Below, piece by piece: positions 27,389 to 36,290 of a stretch of DNA of 64,000 nucleotides (position 1 is the first letter of the stretch; the number at the start of each line of letters is the position of its first letter). Source of the DNA: Paenibacillus baekrokdamisoli (GTDB lineage Bacteria > Bacillota > Bacilli > Paenibacillales > Paenibacillaceae); contig NZ_AP019308.1 of assembly GCF_003945345.1 (NCBI RefSeq), positions 4,419,501-4,483,500 on the forward strand, written 5' to 3'. The notes under the pieces were generated by a model. That model saw only the letters and a program-made list of their open reading frames with translations. It was not told the origin of the DNA and did not search any database. A program made the position numbers and the translations under genes.

Positions 27389-28594
27389 ATGGCTAGCTTA
27401 GAACAACGCGGTGAAAATTCTTGGAGGCTTGTAGTTGAGACAGGTTATGATCCGAGCGGCAAGCGCCTCAAACGTTACAAAACAATCAAAATCGAAGATA
27501 AAGCACTTTTGAAAACTACCAAACGGTTAAAAGACCATCTGCAGGAAGAACTCATGAAATTCAAGATTGAAGTGGAAGCCGGTGAGTATATTGCACCTGA
27601 GAAGATGACGTTTGGGGCATTTGTGAAAGAGTGGGAAGACAAATATGCAAATAGACATCTGGCAGAAAAGACCTTATACACTTATCGATCTAACTTGAAA
27701 AATCGAATTCTACCAGTTTTTAGCCATTTACGGATCGACCAAATCAAAACCATGCACATCGTTAGCTTTATTAACTCCCTGTCAGATGAGGGTAAGAGAA
27801 AAGGGTTTAGAAAGGGAGATTTATCTGCTGGTTCAATTGAGATCAATCATCGGATATTGAAAAATATTTTTACTCGTGCTGTTGACTGGAAATTAATCAA
27901 GGACAATCCGGTTGTGGGAGCGAAGAAGCCTCTCGTCAAACATAAAGTAATCATTCCCTACGATGAAGAAGAGGTTCAGACGCTCTTGAATGCATTGCAG
28001 AAAGAACCTATTCATTGGAAGGTCATGATAATCCTAGCCCTTACGACTGGATTAAGGCGAGGTGAACTTCTTGGTCTGGAGTGGAAACACATCGACTGGA
28101 ATTCAGGCATTATCGACGTTGTACAAAGCGTTTCAATGTCTCCCGCAGGAATAGCTCATGTAAAAGAACCGAAAACAAAAAACTCTAAACGTAAAGTTTC
28201 GCTACCCAGTTCCATGTTAGAGGACCTACGAGACTATTATCGTCACAAGATGAAAGAACGCAATAATATTGACGATAGATGGAATGGTGGAGATTATTGT
28301 TTCGTATTTTGTCATCCTGACGGCAAGGCTTTTCACCAGGAAAGACCCTATCTATGGTTTCGAAACTTCATCCAGAAAAATAAGCTCCGATACATCCGAT
28401 TTCATGATCTACGCCATACATCAGCCACTCTCCTTATTAATCAAGGAGTCCATGCTAAAATCATCTCTGAGCGACTTGGGCATGGGAATATCAATACAAC
28501 GATGAATGTTTATGGACATGCACTAAGATCCGCAGATCAGTCCGCTGCCGACAAATTCGAGAACATTCTAACACGAAAACAGGGACGGAAATAA
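27389..28594 (+). CDS. Tyrosine recombinase (phage-type integrase)
   Basis: 401 residues. N-terminal AP2-like arm-binding region (ENSWRLVVETGYDPSGKRLK), SAM-like core-binding domain (KEWEDKYANRHLAEKTLYTY), and catalytic domain with all residues: Arg in TGLRRGELLGLEW, His-x-x-Arg in FHDLRHTSATLL, His in RLGHGNINTT and Tyr in MNVYGHALR. AGGAGG lies 7 bases before the ATG. It is the last gene of the element, stopping 39 bases from the rlmD stop, and probably catalysed insertion there and excision together with the Xis-like protein. It looks functional. Confidence 0.93.
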   Translation: MASLEQRGENSWRLVVETGYDPSGKRLKRYKTIKIEDKALLKTTKRLKDHLQEELMKFKIEVEAGEYIAPEKMTFGAFVKEWEDKYANRHLAEKTLYTYRSNLKNRILPVFSHLRIDQIKTMHIVSFINSLSDEGKRKGFRKGDLSAGSIEINHRILKNIFTRAVDWKLIKDNPVVGAKKPLVKHKVIIPYDEEEVQTLLNALQKEPIHWKVMIILALTTGLRRGELLGLEWKHIDWNSGIIDVVQSVSMSPAGIAHVKEPKTKNSKRKVSLPSSMLEDLRDYYRHKMKERNNIDDRWNGGDYCFVFCHPDGKAFHQERPYLWFRNFIQKNKLRYIRFHDLRHTSATLLINQGVHAKIISERLGHGNINTTMNVYGHALRSADQSAADKFENILTRKQGRK

Positions 28595-28605
28595 CATTCC
28601 GTCCC
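28582..28605 (+). terminator. Hairpin at the integrase stop
   Basis: GGGACGGAA (28582-28590) pairs with TTCCGTCCC (28597-28605) across the integrase stop codon. No T run follows, so termination is possible but not certain. TTTCGTCCCC repeats the right arm's end just beyond. Confidence 0.5.
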
Positions 28606-28632
28606 CATTTCGTCCCCAACTCCCCTATCAGC

Positions 28633-30087
28633 TCACTCAAAACCCTTATATATCAAGAGACAAACGCTCTCGATATGCACCGTATGCGGGAACATATCCA
28701 CCGGCTGCACCTCAACCGTCCGATAACCGCCATCTTCCAATACACGCAAGTCCCTTGCCAATGTCGAAGGATTACACGACACATACACCACTCGCTCCGG
28801 CTTCATCGCCAGAATCGTCTCCAGCAAGGCCTCATCGCAGCCCTTGCGGGGCGGATCGACCACGATCACATCCGGCACAATGCCTTCTTTCCTCCAACGT
28901 GGAATAACAATCTCCGCCGCACCAGCTTCAAACGAAGCATTACCAATTCCGTTCAAAGCCGCATTCCTACCCGCATCCTCAATCGCCTCCGGCACAATCT
29001 CAACGCCATACACACGACCAGCGCGCCTCGCGAGGAACAGCGAGATCGTCCCAATCCCGCAATACGCATCAATAACCGTCTCCGACCCGGTTAATCCTGC
29101 ATACTCAACCGCCTTGCGGTACAATTCCACCGTCTGCAAGGGGTTCACTTGATAGAACGACCTCGCTGAGATCGCGAAGCGGATCTCATCCAGCTCATCA
29201 TAGATCACTTCACTACCCCACAACACACGCGTCTCATCGCCAAAGATGACGTTCGTCTTGCGCGTATTCACGTTCTGAACAATGCTCTTCACGCTTGGAA
29301 AAGCCTCACGAATCCGCTCAATCCAGCGTTCCACCTGCGGAATCCGCTGGCCATTCGTAATGAGTACGACCATCGCTTCGCCGGTGACGAAGCCGACTCG
29401 AACCATCACATGACGCAGCAGCCCGCGACCAGTCTCTTCATTATAGGCACTCACGCCAAGCTCGCGAGCGATAGACTTCACCGTACCGATGATGTCATCA
29501 TTGTCGGAATGCTGGATGAGACAAGCTTCCATATCAATAATCCGATGACTGCCATGTGCATAGAAGCCGCCGATCAGGCGCTCCTTACCAGAACCTGAAC
29601 CCGCAGATGGAGCATCCACAACTGTCCCAATCGGCACCGAAGCCTTATTCCGATAACGCCAAGGCTCATCCATCCCAATCGTCGGATGGACCACAATCCC
29701 TTGTTCTTCATTCTGTTCACCATCCATACTGTCCACAGCACCAGCAACTCGCAGCTTCCCGATCCGCTCCAAATTATCCACCACATGCTGCCGCTTCCAG
29801 CCCAGCTGGCCGCTATAACTCAAGTGCTGCAGCTGGCAGCCGCCGCACTGCTTGAAGATCCCGCACGGTGCTTCCACTCGGTCGGGACTCGCTACGACCA
29901 GCTCCATCATCTTCGCATAGCCATACGTTTTCTTGACCTTTAGCACCTTGGCGCGTACGCGCTCGCCAGGAAGTGCTCCCTGAATAAAAAGGGTAAAGCC
30001 GTCTGCACGGCCCACCCCTTCACCCTCATGCGTCAAGCCGACAATGTCGACCATGACTTCGTCATTTTTAGTTACCGGTACGCTCAT
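28633..30087 (-). CDS. rlmD: 23S rRNA uracil-5-methyltransferase RlmD/RlmCD (RumA family)
   Basis: 484 residues. N-terminal TRAM domain (VDIVGLTHEGEGVGRADGFT), iron-sulfur cysteines CGIFKQCGGCQLQH near residue 96, SAM-binding motifs (VIDAYCGIGTISLFLA) and the catalytic region YVSCNPSTLARDL with the nucleophilic cysteine and DPPRKGCDEALL. It methylates uracil C5 in 23S rRNA using SAM. In Bacillus subtilis the homolog RlmCD modifies two positions, and its gene neighbours dgkB as here. The 3' end is intact despite the adjacent integrase, consistent with site-specific integration that restores it. Confidence 0.93.
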   Translation of the reverse strand: MSVPVTKNDEVMVDIVGLTHEGEGVGRADGFTLFIQGALPGERVRAKVLKVKKTYGYAKMMELVVASPDRVEAPCGIFKQCGGCQLQHLSYSGQLGWKRQHVVDNLERIGKLRVAGAVDSMDGEQNEEQGIVVHPTIGMDEPWRYRNKASVPIGTVVDAPSAGSGSGKERLIGGFYAHGSHRIIDMEACLIQHSDNDDIIGTVKSIARELGVSAYNEETGRGLLRHVMVRVGFVTGEAMVVLITNGQRIPQVERWIERIREAFPSVKSIVQNVNTRKTNVIFGDETRVLWGSEVIYDELDEIRFAISARSFYQVNPLQTVELYRKAVEYAGLTGSETVIDAYCGIGTISLFLARRAGRVYGVEIVPEAIEDAGRNAALNGIGNASFEAGAAEIVIPRWRKEGIVPDVIVVDPPRKGCDEALLETILAMKPERVVYVSCNPSTLARDLRVLEDGGYRTVEVQPVDMFPHTVHIESVCLLIYKGFE

Positions 30088-30125
30088 TTTTGCTTTTATC
30101 GCTCCGTTATGTTCAATTGGTTGTA

Positions 30126-31040
30126 TTAGCGGTAAGTTGAATTCCCCGCTTCATCCACTATAAAATTCAAATGTGAAGGCAGCATCGTGAACGTGCACGG
30201 CAGCGTACCGCCGTATTCACCGTCCAGATTGAGCTGCACATAATCAGGCGTCGTCACGATCAACTCATTCGTCTGGAAATGAACGATATGCGGATCGTTG
30301 AAATGCTCGCCGCGAAGTGCGAGCGATGCAATCCGGATGAACTCGCCAAGGTTGCACTTCTTCAGAACAATGACATCGAACATCCCATCGTCTAGACTTG
30401 CCTCTGGCGCAAGCTTCTCGAAGCCGCCGACTGAATTGCTATTGCAAATAAGGAACAGCATGATCTCCTCATGAATATCCTCGATTTCCTTCGCCTGAAT
30501 CTTCAGCTCCGTCGGCCGTAGACGGGTCATTTTCTCCAGACCCTTCATATAATACGCAAGCTGCCCAATCATCGTCTTAAGCTTGCTTGGCACCTCATAG
30601 GTCAGCTCCGTCATGGAACCGCCACCAGCAATGTTGATGAAATACCGCTGGTTCGCCCTTCCTAGATCAATCGGTTTGTAATACTGCTGGGTGATAAGGT
30701 CACACGCATACTCCCAATGCTTCGGAATGCCTAACGCACGGGCAAAATCATTCGTCGTTCCCAAGGGCAATATCCCAATTGGAGGACGAACATCCTTATC
30801 CGCTATACCATTAATGACTTCATACAACGTACCGTCTCCGCCCGCTGCAATAATCATGTCGAAGCCGCGATCCGCCGCCTCTGCTGCCGCTATGGTCGCA
30901 TCGCCTTCGCTCGACGTTGCATGGCAGCTCGTCTCGATGCCGCCCTTCTCCAGTCGCTGAAGGATATCCGGCAGACGCTTCTTGATCTCTTCCCGCCCTG
31001 ATGTCGGGTTATAAATTAATCTGGCTCGCTTTATCGTCAT
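30126..31040 (-). CDS. dgkB: Diacylglycerol kinase, DagK/DgkB type
   Basis: 304 residues. Motifs are LIYNPTSGRE at the start, AAGGDGTLYEVINGIADK (nucleotide site) near 62 and GILPLGTTNDFARALG near 93, the hallmarks of the soluble Gram-positive diacylglycerol kinase that turns diacylglycerol released by lipoteichoic acid synthesis into phosphatidate. The frame extends to 31151, but the ATG at 31040 has GGAGGTTGG at the right distance and gives the family's usual N-terminus. It lies 38 bases upstream of rlmD in the same direction. Confidence 0.92.
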   Translation of the reverse strand: MTIKRARLIYNPTSGREEIKKRLPDILQRLEKGGIETSCHATSSEGDATIAAAEAADRGFDMIIAAGGDGTLYEVINGIADKDVRPPIGILPLGTTNDFARALGIPKHWEYACDLITQQYYKPIDLGRANQRYFINIAGGGSMTELTYEVPSKLKTMIGQLAYYMKGLEKMTRLRPTELKIQAKEIEDIHEEIMLFLICNSNSVGGFEKLAPEASLDDGMFDVIVLKKCNLGEFIRIASLALRGEHFNDPHIVHFQTNELIVTTPDYVQLNLDGEYGGTLPCTFTMLPSHLNFIVDEAGNSTYR

Positions 31041-31166
31041 TCCAACCAACCTCCGGCACTTTCCAGCCGTATAAGCACTTCTGGCCCCTACGACTAATTC
31101 GCAGGCAAAGTGCCTGCTACCTATCTCTATCCTTATACAGACATCATTCACTCGAATCTCGTGTGC

Positions 31167-32030
31167 CTAATCATGCCCAATATGAAGTCCTACCAGCCAT
31201 TCGTTAATCTGCCGCTCCATCCAGCGCGTCACGCAAGGATGCGGCAGCATCGCCCTTCCGTTATAACGATAAATTAGACCATCCAGCCTCATCGGAATCA
31301 CAGTCCGTGTAAAATATCCGTCGCTCAGAAACAGCGGAACGACGATGATGGCCTCATCTGGCCGCTTGCGCTGAACAGCCTTCATCACGCATGCCGCCTG
31401 ATTTGGCAGCAGCATCGCAATATCTGCTCCAGCGAAGCCGCCGAGCTCCCGCATCCGCTCTGCGAGAAGCGTCATTCCTTCTCGCCAGCGTCCATAGAAG
31501 CCCGCTTCCCGGGAGCCATGCGCCACAAGCAGCAGCCGCTCACGCTCCGGCGTCTCAATAAGCTCGCGAATATTCGCATGCAGTAGCTCAGCAATCGCTT
31601 CATCATCATTGATCGGCTGGCCGAAATGTATGCGGGTATCTGCATGCCAGCGGAACCGCTCCAGCTCACCTTCACGCCTCATAGATACCGGAGGCTGGCC
31701 GAAGGCTTGGGCAATATCGTCCACATGCGTGCTGCCGGACGAAACAAAGAACGGAAGGACATATAGATCCGTTATGCCTTCCGCTTCAAGCTGATCTATG
31801 CCATCTTGGATGAGCCGTCCCTCGACAATTTCCAGAAACGACGAAACGACCGGCACAGGAACTCCGCCGATAGTCAATTTCTTCCTTACTTCTCTTCCGT
31901 TCTCTAGCTGCTCGCTAGTAGACCGGCGCACGGCATCCGAGCTGGATACGGCCGCGACTGCTTCGTCCACCAGCCGCACCCACTCCGCTTCACGCGACCC
32001 GTGGCTAATGACGAGCACTCCGGGCTTCAT
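31167..32030 (-). CDS. CbiX/SirB-family chelatase, two-domain
   Basis: 287 residues made of two similar halves: VISHGSREAEW at the start and LLVAHGSREAGF near 167, each with the conserved metal-binding His, plus VLPFFVSSGSTHVDD and VVPLFLSDGYFTR. This is the class II chelatase fold that inserts cobalt or iron into sirohydrochlorin. No other siroheme or cobalamin gene lies in the window, so which metal it uses is open. Its start is two bases from the stop of yerC, so the genes are probably co-transcribed. Confidence 0.85.
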   Translation of the reverse strand: MKPGVLVISHGSREAEWVRLVDEAVAAVSSSDAVRRSTSEQLENGREVRKKLTIGGVPVPVVSSFLEIVEGRLIQDGIDQLEAEGITDLYVLPFFVSSGSTHVDDIAQAFGQPPVSMRREGELERFRWHADTRIHFGQPINDDEAIAELLHANIRELIETPERERLLLVAHGSREAGFYGRWREGMTLLAERMRELGGFAGADIAMLLPNQAACVMKAVQRKRPDEAIIVVPLFLSDGYFTRTVIPMRLDGLIYRYNGRAMLPHPCVTRWMERQINEWLVGLHIGHD

Positions 32031-32032
32031 CG

Positions 32033-32323
32033 TTAGCGACCCGCCCGCTCCAGCGCCATTTTGTACCCGTCATTCCCGTAATTAAGACAACGCTTCACAC
32101 GTGATATCGTCGCAGTGCTTGCGCCAGTCTCTGCTTCTATCTGATTATATGTCGCGCCTTTACCCAGCATACGCGCTACTTCAAGCCGCTGAGACAACGA
32201 CTGAATCTCATTCACCGTGCACAAGTCATCGAAAAATATATAGCATTCTTCTACCGTCTTAAGCGTCAGAACCGCCTCGAACAGCTGGTCGAACGTCTTA
32301 TCGTTCAGCTTCTTAAGCTGCAT
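32033..32323 (-). CDS. yerC: YerC/YecD-family TrpR-like regulator
   Basis: 96 residues: FDDLCTVNEIQSLSQRLEVA followed by KGATYNQIEAETGASTATIS and RVKRCLNYG, the TrpR-superfamily helix-turn-helix as in B. subtilis YerC. The regulated genes are not established for this family. It precedes the chelatase gene in the same direction with no gap, and a B. subtilis-like yerB/yerC/dgkB/rlmCD order is visible around it. Confidence 0.9.
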   Translation of the reverse strand: MQLKKLNDKTFDQLFEAVLTLKTVEECYIFFDDLCTVNEIQSLSQRLEVARMLGKGATYNQIEAETGASTATISRVKRCLNYGNDGYKMALERAGR

Positions 32324-32546
32324 CGTTTGCTCACTCCCACCCGAACTAATATGCTCATTGTATCGGTTTCCAGTCTAATTTTCAAGCATTAGCGCACTCC
32401 TGCTTTAAAGGGCAGAAGAACTATCGTGACCAATGAGCCAAGGCATTCGCGGAAAATTCACTTGTCGATGCGGGCATTCGTCCAATCCATACGTTTGCCT
32501 ATTCCATAGACTACTATATAAAATGCTAAAAAAGGTTGTGATCCGT

Positions 32547-33107
32547 GTGAAATATCGCTACGATCCGTCCGCTAGAAACTTCACTTACCCCGGCCAAATG
32601 CAATTCCCGGGCATATCCGATCCCTTCTTCGACGGCGGCATGAGTAATACAACATTGGGAAATAACCCATTCCCATATGATGAATCACAATTCGCGCCTG
32701 GTGTACCAAGCATTTCCATGCAACCAGCACCGATAAGCGATGAGTCCTCACTCATCACGCTTCCCGGTAAGGCAGCCGCCGAAGCGGCTACCAGCGGAAA
32801 GGCAGGCTTCAATCTTGGCAACAGCATCAACGACATTAAAGGAATCATTGATCGAATGGGCGGCATAGACGGCATCGTCTCCACCATGACCAAAGTCCAG
32901 AAAGTGGTGGGCAGCATCGGCCAAATGGCACCACTCATTAAGGTGCTAGCCGGTTCCTTTGGGAAAAAAGGTAAAGCGAACGCAGGCGGCGAGGATGAAT
33001 ACAAGCCGCCGCGCCGTAAGAAACAACGTCGCCGTACAGGGAGCCCTAAGAGTGCAGGCGGCAGCAAACCAGGCAGACAACGCCGCCCCGTCCCCCGCAA
33101 ACGCTAA
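32547..33107 (+). CDS. YqfQ/VrrA-like protein with basic tail
   Basis: 186 residues if started at the GTG at 32547 (AAAAGGTTGTG upstream; the longer frame from 32433 lacks a site). The first 75 residues are Pro/Gly/Asn-rich (NFTYPGQMQFPGISDPFF), then a helical core (DIKGIIDRMGGIDGIVSTM, KVVGSIGQMAPLIKVLAG), then a very basic tail (PPRRKKQRRRTG ... RQRRPVPRKR). The pattern recalls YqfQ/VrrA proteins, which have a disordered head and a helical segment and are thought to be spore- or envelope-associated. Function is unknown. The gene points away from its neighbours. Confidence 0.6.
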   Translation: MKYRYDPSARNFTYPGQMQFPGISDPFFDGGMSNTTLGNNPFPYDESQFAPGVPSISMQPAPISDESSLITLPGKAAAEAATSGKAGFNLGNSINDIKGIIDRMGGIDGIVSTMTKVQKVVGSIGQMAPLIKVLAGSFGKKGKANAGGEDEYKPPRRKKQRRRTGSPKSAGGSKPGRQRRPVPRKR

Positions 33108-33131
33108 CCCAAAGAAGAAGAGTGACGCAAA

Positions 33132-33168
33132 AAGCTGAATGCCCTCAAGCAGGCATTCAGCTTTTTTT
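33132..33168. terminator. Bidirectional terminator between convergent genes
   Basis: AAGCTGAATGCC (33132-33143) pairs exactly with GGCATTCAGCTT (33152-33163). T runs follow on both strands. It separates the YqfQ-like gene (plus) from pit (minus). Confidence 0.9.
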
Positions 33169-33197
33169 CAGCATGATCAGGACATCCTCATCCATCT

Positions 33198-34211
33198 CTA
33201 TTCGAACAACGCAATGACGCGGTAAATGAGCGCCGCGAGAATCATAGTAATCGGAATCGTGATGATCCACGAGATAACGATTCGGCCAGCAAGCCCCCAT
33301 TTGACAGCGGAGAAACGCTTCGCACTGCCCACACCGAGAATCGATGATGTGATAACATGCGTCGTACTAACCGGCAGATGCGCCAACGTTGCCGTTAGAA
33401 TAATACTCGCGGATGTAATATCAGCCGCGAACCCGTTAATCGGCTCGATTTTGAAAATCTTCGTTCCCATTGTCTTGATGATCTTCCAGCCGCCGATGGA
33501 GGTACCCAGTGCCATCGCTGTCGCAGCAGATATTTTAACCCAGAGCGGAATATGATCCGTATTATCCTGCAAGCCAGCAGCAACAAGCGCGAACGTGATG
33601 ATCCCCATCGCCTTCTGCGCGTCATTCGTCCCGTGCGTGAAGGATTGGAAGGCTGCTGTCAGAACTTGTCCCGAACGGAACACTTTGTTCACCTGATGAG
33701 GGCTGGACTTAGCAAAGATCTGCTTCAAGATCCACATCACGATGAAGCCGACCGTAAACGCGATCAATGGAGAAAAAATAAGTGCCTTCAGAATATCGAT
33801 AAAGCCGGCGCTATTTATTGCTTTGAAGCCCGCTGCACTTACTACAGCTCCCGTAAGAGAGCCAATCAGTGCATGTGACGATGAGGAGGGAATTCCCACC
33901 CACCAGGTGAGCAGACCCCATATAATGGAAGAAATAAGCGTCGCAATGACCACATAGACCCCAATATGACTCCCTGCTGCACCGAGCGAGGCAGGATCGG
34001 CGATTTTGCCCCCGATCGTCTTGGCAATACCGGTAAAGAGCATCGCACCAACAAAGTTCATCACCGAAGCGAGAATAATCGCAAGCCGCGGTGACAAAGC
34101 TCTAGTCGATACGGTAGTCGCAATTGCATTCGCCGTATCGTGAAAGCCATTTATAAAATCAAATCCAAGCGCAAGAAAGATAACGATGCCGACTAATACG
34201 TAGATATCCAT
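33198..34211 (-). CDS. pit: Low-affinity inorganic phosphate transporter, PiT family
   Basis: 337 residues with about ten membrane helices. The PiT signatures are present twice, as in the family: GFDFINGFHDTANAIATTVS near the N-terminus and FQSFTHGTNDAQKAMGII in the second half. It imports phosphate with protons or metal-phosphate. It is directly downstream of a DUF47 gene, its normal partner, with 21 bases between. Confidence 0.93.
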   Translation of the reverse strand: MDIYVLVGIVIFLALGFDFINGFHDTANAIATTVSTRALSPRLAIILASVMNFVGAMLFTGIAKTIGGKIADPASLGAAGSHIGVYVVIATLISSIIWGLLTWWVGIPSSSSHALIGSLTGAVVSAAGFKAINSAGFIDILKALIFSPLIAFTVGFIVMWILKQIFAKSSPHQVNKVFRSGQVLTAAFQSFTHGTNDAQKAMGIITFALVAAGLQDNTDHIPLWVKISAATAMALGTSIGGWKIIKTMGTKIFKIEPINGFAADITSASIILTATLAHLPVSTTHVITSSILGVGSAKRFSAVKWGLAGRIVISWIITIPITMILAALIYRVIALFE

Positions 34212-34232
34212 AATTCCCTCGTCACCTGCTCC

Positions 34233-34844
34233 TTAGCTGTTACGCATGATGATGGTTTCGAGTGTATTCGCGACATCCTCACAGTAGTCGGTCGTTTGCT
34301 CAAGCCGCTCATAAATTTCTTTTCGTTTAATAAGCTCAATCGGATCCTTCACATTCGTGAACAAGCTCTTCACGCAAATACGCAGCAGGTCGTCTGCTTG
34401 GTTCTCCAGCTCGTTAATATGAATAGCCGGCTCACGCATAGCAAGCAGCTTCTTCTCCGAAAGCAGGTAGATCGCTTTCTTAATTTGCTGGGCACAGCGA
34501 AGAATGTTCTCAGCGAACAGGGTGATGTACTCGTCCGGCTCATGTACGCCATACATTTCGAAACGTGAAGCACACGCTTCAATACCATCGAGAACATCAT
34601 CAAGCGACGTAGTCAGCGCCATAATATCTTCACGCTCAATGGGCGTAATGAATGTCTTGTTAAGCTCAGTAAGAATGGTATGTACATGGCGGTCACATTT
34701 GGTCTCGTATTCTTTCATGACCTTCGCAAACTGACTGACATCCTTGAGATTCGATACCTGCTGTTCAAAATATTGGACAGCCTCAAGAATCGTATCTGCC
34801 ATTGCTTCGAGCGTTGTAAAGAAAATATCCTTTTTCTTAAACAT
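34233..34844 (-). CDS. DUF47 protein, PhoU-like Pit accessory
   Basis: 203 residues, helical, of the DUF47/PhoU-related family (FKKKDIFFTTLEAMADTILE at the start and LTTSLDDVLDGIEACASRFE near 80). Members sit beside Pit transporters and are thought to control them. First gene of the pit operon. The 240 bases upstream to 35085 must hold the promoter; no Pho box was recognised. Confidence 0.9.
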   Translation of the reverse strand: MFKKKDIFFTTLEAMADTILEAVQYFEQQVSNLKDVSQFAKVMKEYETKCDRHVHTILTELNKTFITPIEREDIMALTTSLDDVLDGIEACASRFEMYGVHEPDEYITLFAENILRCAQQIKKAIYLLSEKKLLAMREPAIHINELENQADDLLRICVKSLFTNVKDPIELIKRKEIYERLEQTTDYCEDVANTLETIIMRNS

Positions 34845-35085
34845 GAGTATCCCCTTCGCCTATGATGCATAGTTAACGTTGCCGGTACGATTTCAAACAC
34901 ATGAAACCGACAATATCTTAACATAGTTTACCTTGTATTTGTTAAGGGATTGTAAAGGTTTTATGACTTTTTTAAAAAACGTTAACTTTTGGTCCCCTTT
35001 CGCCCCCCACTGCCCTCCTATTGTTTTCCTTTACCGCTTTTTTTAACCGTCAACATGAAAAAGAAGCCAAAGCGATTCAATCGCC

Positions 35086-36177
35086 TTAGCTATAGCTCAC
35101 ATGACCTGCAAAGGTCGGTGTCATCGGAACGATATGATAGAACGTCTTGCCTGGGACGAATGGCAGCTCCTGCCCGTCCTTCATAAGCCGGATGACGCCA
35201 TCCGCGCTTCTCACCCAAGTGCACTCTACCGCTTTGCCAAGCTGAATCAGCACCGCCGGTCCACCCGACTCCAAGTCGATATCCAGCCGTCCGTAATCAT
35301 CATATGTGTGATGCTTGGCTCCAATAACAACAAGGTTCGTCGCAGACAACTGGTCGCCAGTTGTTAGATCGGTATGCGGCTTCCCATTAATCGAGCGAAG
35401 ATAGACATTCTTCGTCGCCTCATATTCATAAGAAACCTTGTAATTCTTAAGTAGAAAGGACAGGTTCACTGTCGCTGCAGGCGCACCGCTTGCCGTTGCT
35501 CCCGTATCAGCGAATGGAAAGGTTGGAATCGTCACCGTCTGTTTATACTTCTTCTTCAGCACCCCCGCACGAAGCTTCTCGATGGTGGAATAGAGATTAT
35601 GCGGCGGCTTGCGGAATGACTCTCGGTAAAAGTAGCTTCCCGCGTTCGTAATTTCATCGAGATAATCTTTATGATGATGCTGCAGCAGATCATAACCATC
35701 ATTACTAGCACCTGAGTGGACTAACACGCCGCCCAGCGCCTCACCGATCCGAATAAGATAAGGGCGATTACTTCGAATAGGTCCGATCGGGTCTGTGAAA
35801 GAATCACTTTGGAAAATCGCTACAATTCGCGTTATTCCACCTTCAGCCAGAACCTCCCATAACATATCCGCATGCGGCAGACCTGATTGGGGACGAGCCT
35901 TCGAGAAATTATTAATCATAATGGCAAAAGGCCGCTGCACAGGTTCACTCTTCACAGCTAACCCGGTAAGTGGAGCAATTAATGATGGCGGATCAATGGG
36001 TGCAGGCTCATTGGTCGTATCTCCAGGAGCAGGCTCAGTATTTGCGATCGGCTCCGCCTTGTTGCCGCCGGAATTGTCTGCTTTACCGCTGCACCCAGCC
36101 AGTACTCCCGCCATGAGCATCGTCACTACCAACAGTCCTATAGCTGCACGTATTATCTTTCGGTCTCTAACCATCAT
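35086..36177 (-). CDS. yerB: YerB-like lipoprotein (DUF3048)
   Basis: 363 residues. Signal peptide with lipobox (MLMAGVLAGCSG) and a Pro-rich linker (GDTTNEPAPIDPPSLIAP), then the DUF3048 domain (RPFAIMINNFSKARPQSGLP near 82, GPIRSNRPYLIR, SGASNDGYDLL) and its C-terminal part (HHTYDDYGRLDIDLE, GKTFYHIVPM). The role of the family is unknown; it is a lipid-anchored extracytoplasmic protein. A weak hairpin (35070-35087) overlaps its stop. Confidence 0.88.
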   Translation of the reverse strand: MMVRDRKIIRAAIGLLVVTMLMAGVLAGCSGKADNSGGNKAEPIANTEPAPGDTTNEPAPIDPPSLIAPLTGLAVKSEPVQRPFAIMINNFSKARPQSGLPHADMLWEVLAEGGITRIVAIFQSDSFTDPIGPIRSNRPYLIRIGEALGGVLVHSGASNDGYDLLQHHHKDYLDEITNAGSYFYRESFRKPPHNLYSTIEKLRAGVLKKKYKQTVTIPTFPFADTGATASGAPAATVNLSFLLKNYKVSYEYEATKNVYLRSINGKPHTDLTTGDQLSATNLVVIGAKHHTYDDYGRLDIDLESGGPAVLIQLGKAVECTWVRSADGVIRLMKDGQELPFVPGKTFYHIVPMTPTFAGHVSYS

Positions 36178-36290
36178 CTCTGAAAGCCCACCCTCTGCGT
36201 ATTCTTATCGGCATTTCCTTATTGTTCCTATTAAACCATAAGGGCAAGTAGATTGTCTTGCTTTGAAGCGTGAATAACCGATGCTGCTGG

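Larger units (their letters stand above)
16830..28605. mobile_element. Integrated plasmid/prophage-like element (remnant)
   Basis: The run of DUF960-like, RadC, YqaJ-like remnant, XRE repressor, HTH protein, D5 primase-helicase, DUF6075-like, excisionase and tyrosine integrase is the gene set of an integrative element. Its right end is clear: the integrase stops 39 bases from the stop of rlmD on the opposite strand, so rlmD's 3' end is the likely attachment site. The left end is not clear; I could not find a second copy of the rlmD 3' sequence in the window. No capsid, portal or conjugation genes were seen. Confidence 0.55.

Noticed and set aside
28675..30100. Long plus-strand frames opposite rlmD
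   Set aside because: Antisense shadows in higher-GC DNA; rlmD is complete on the minus strand.
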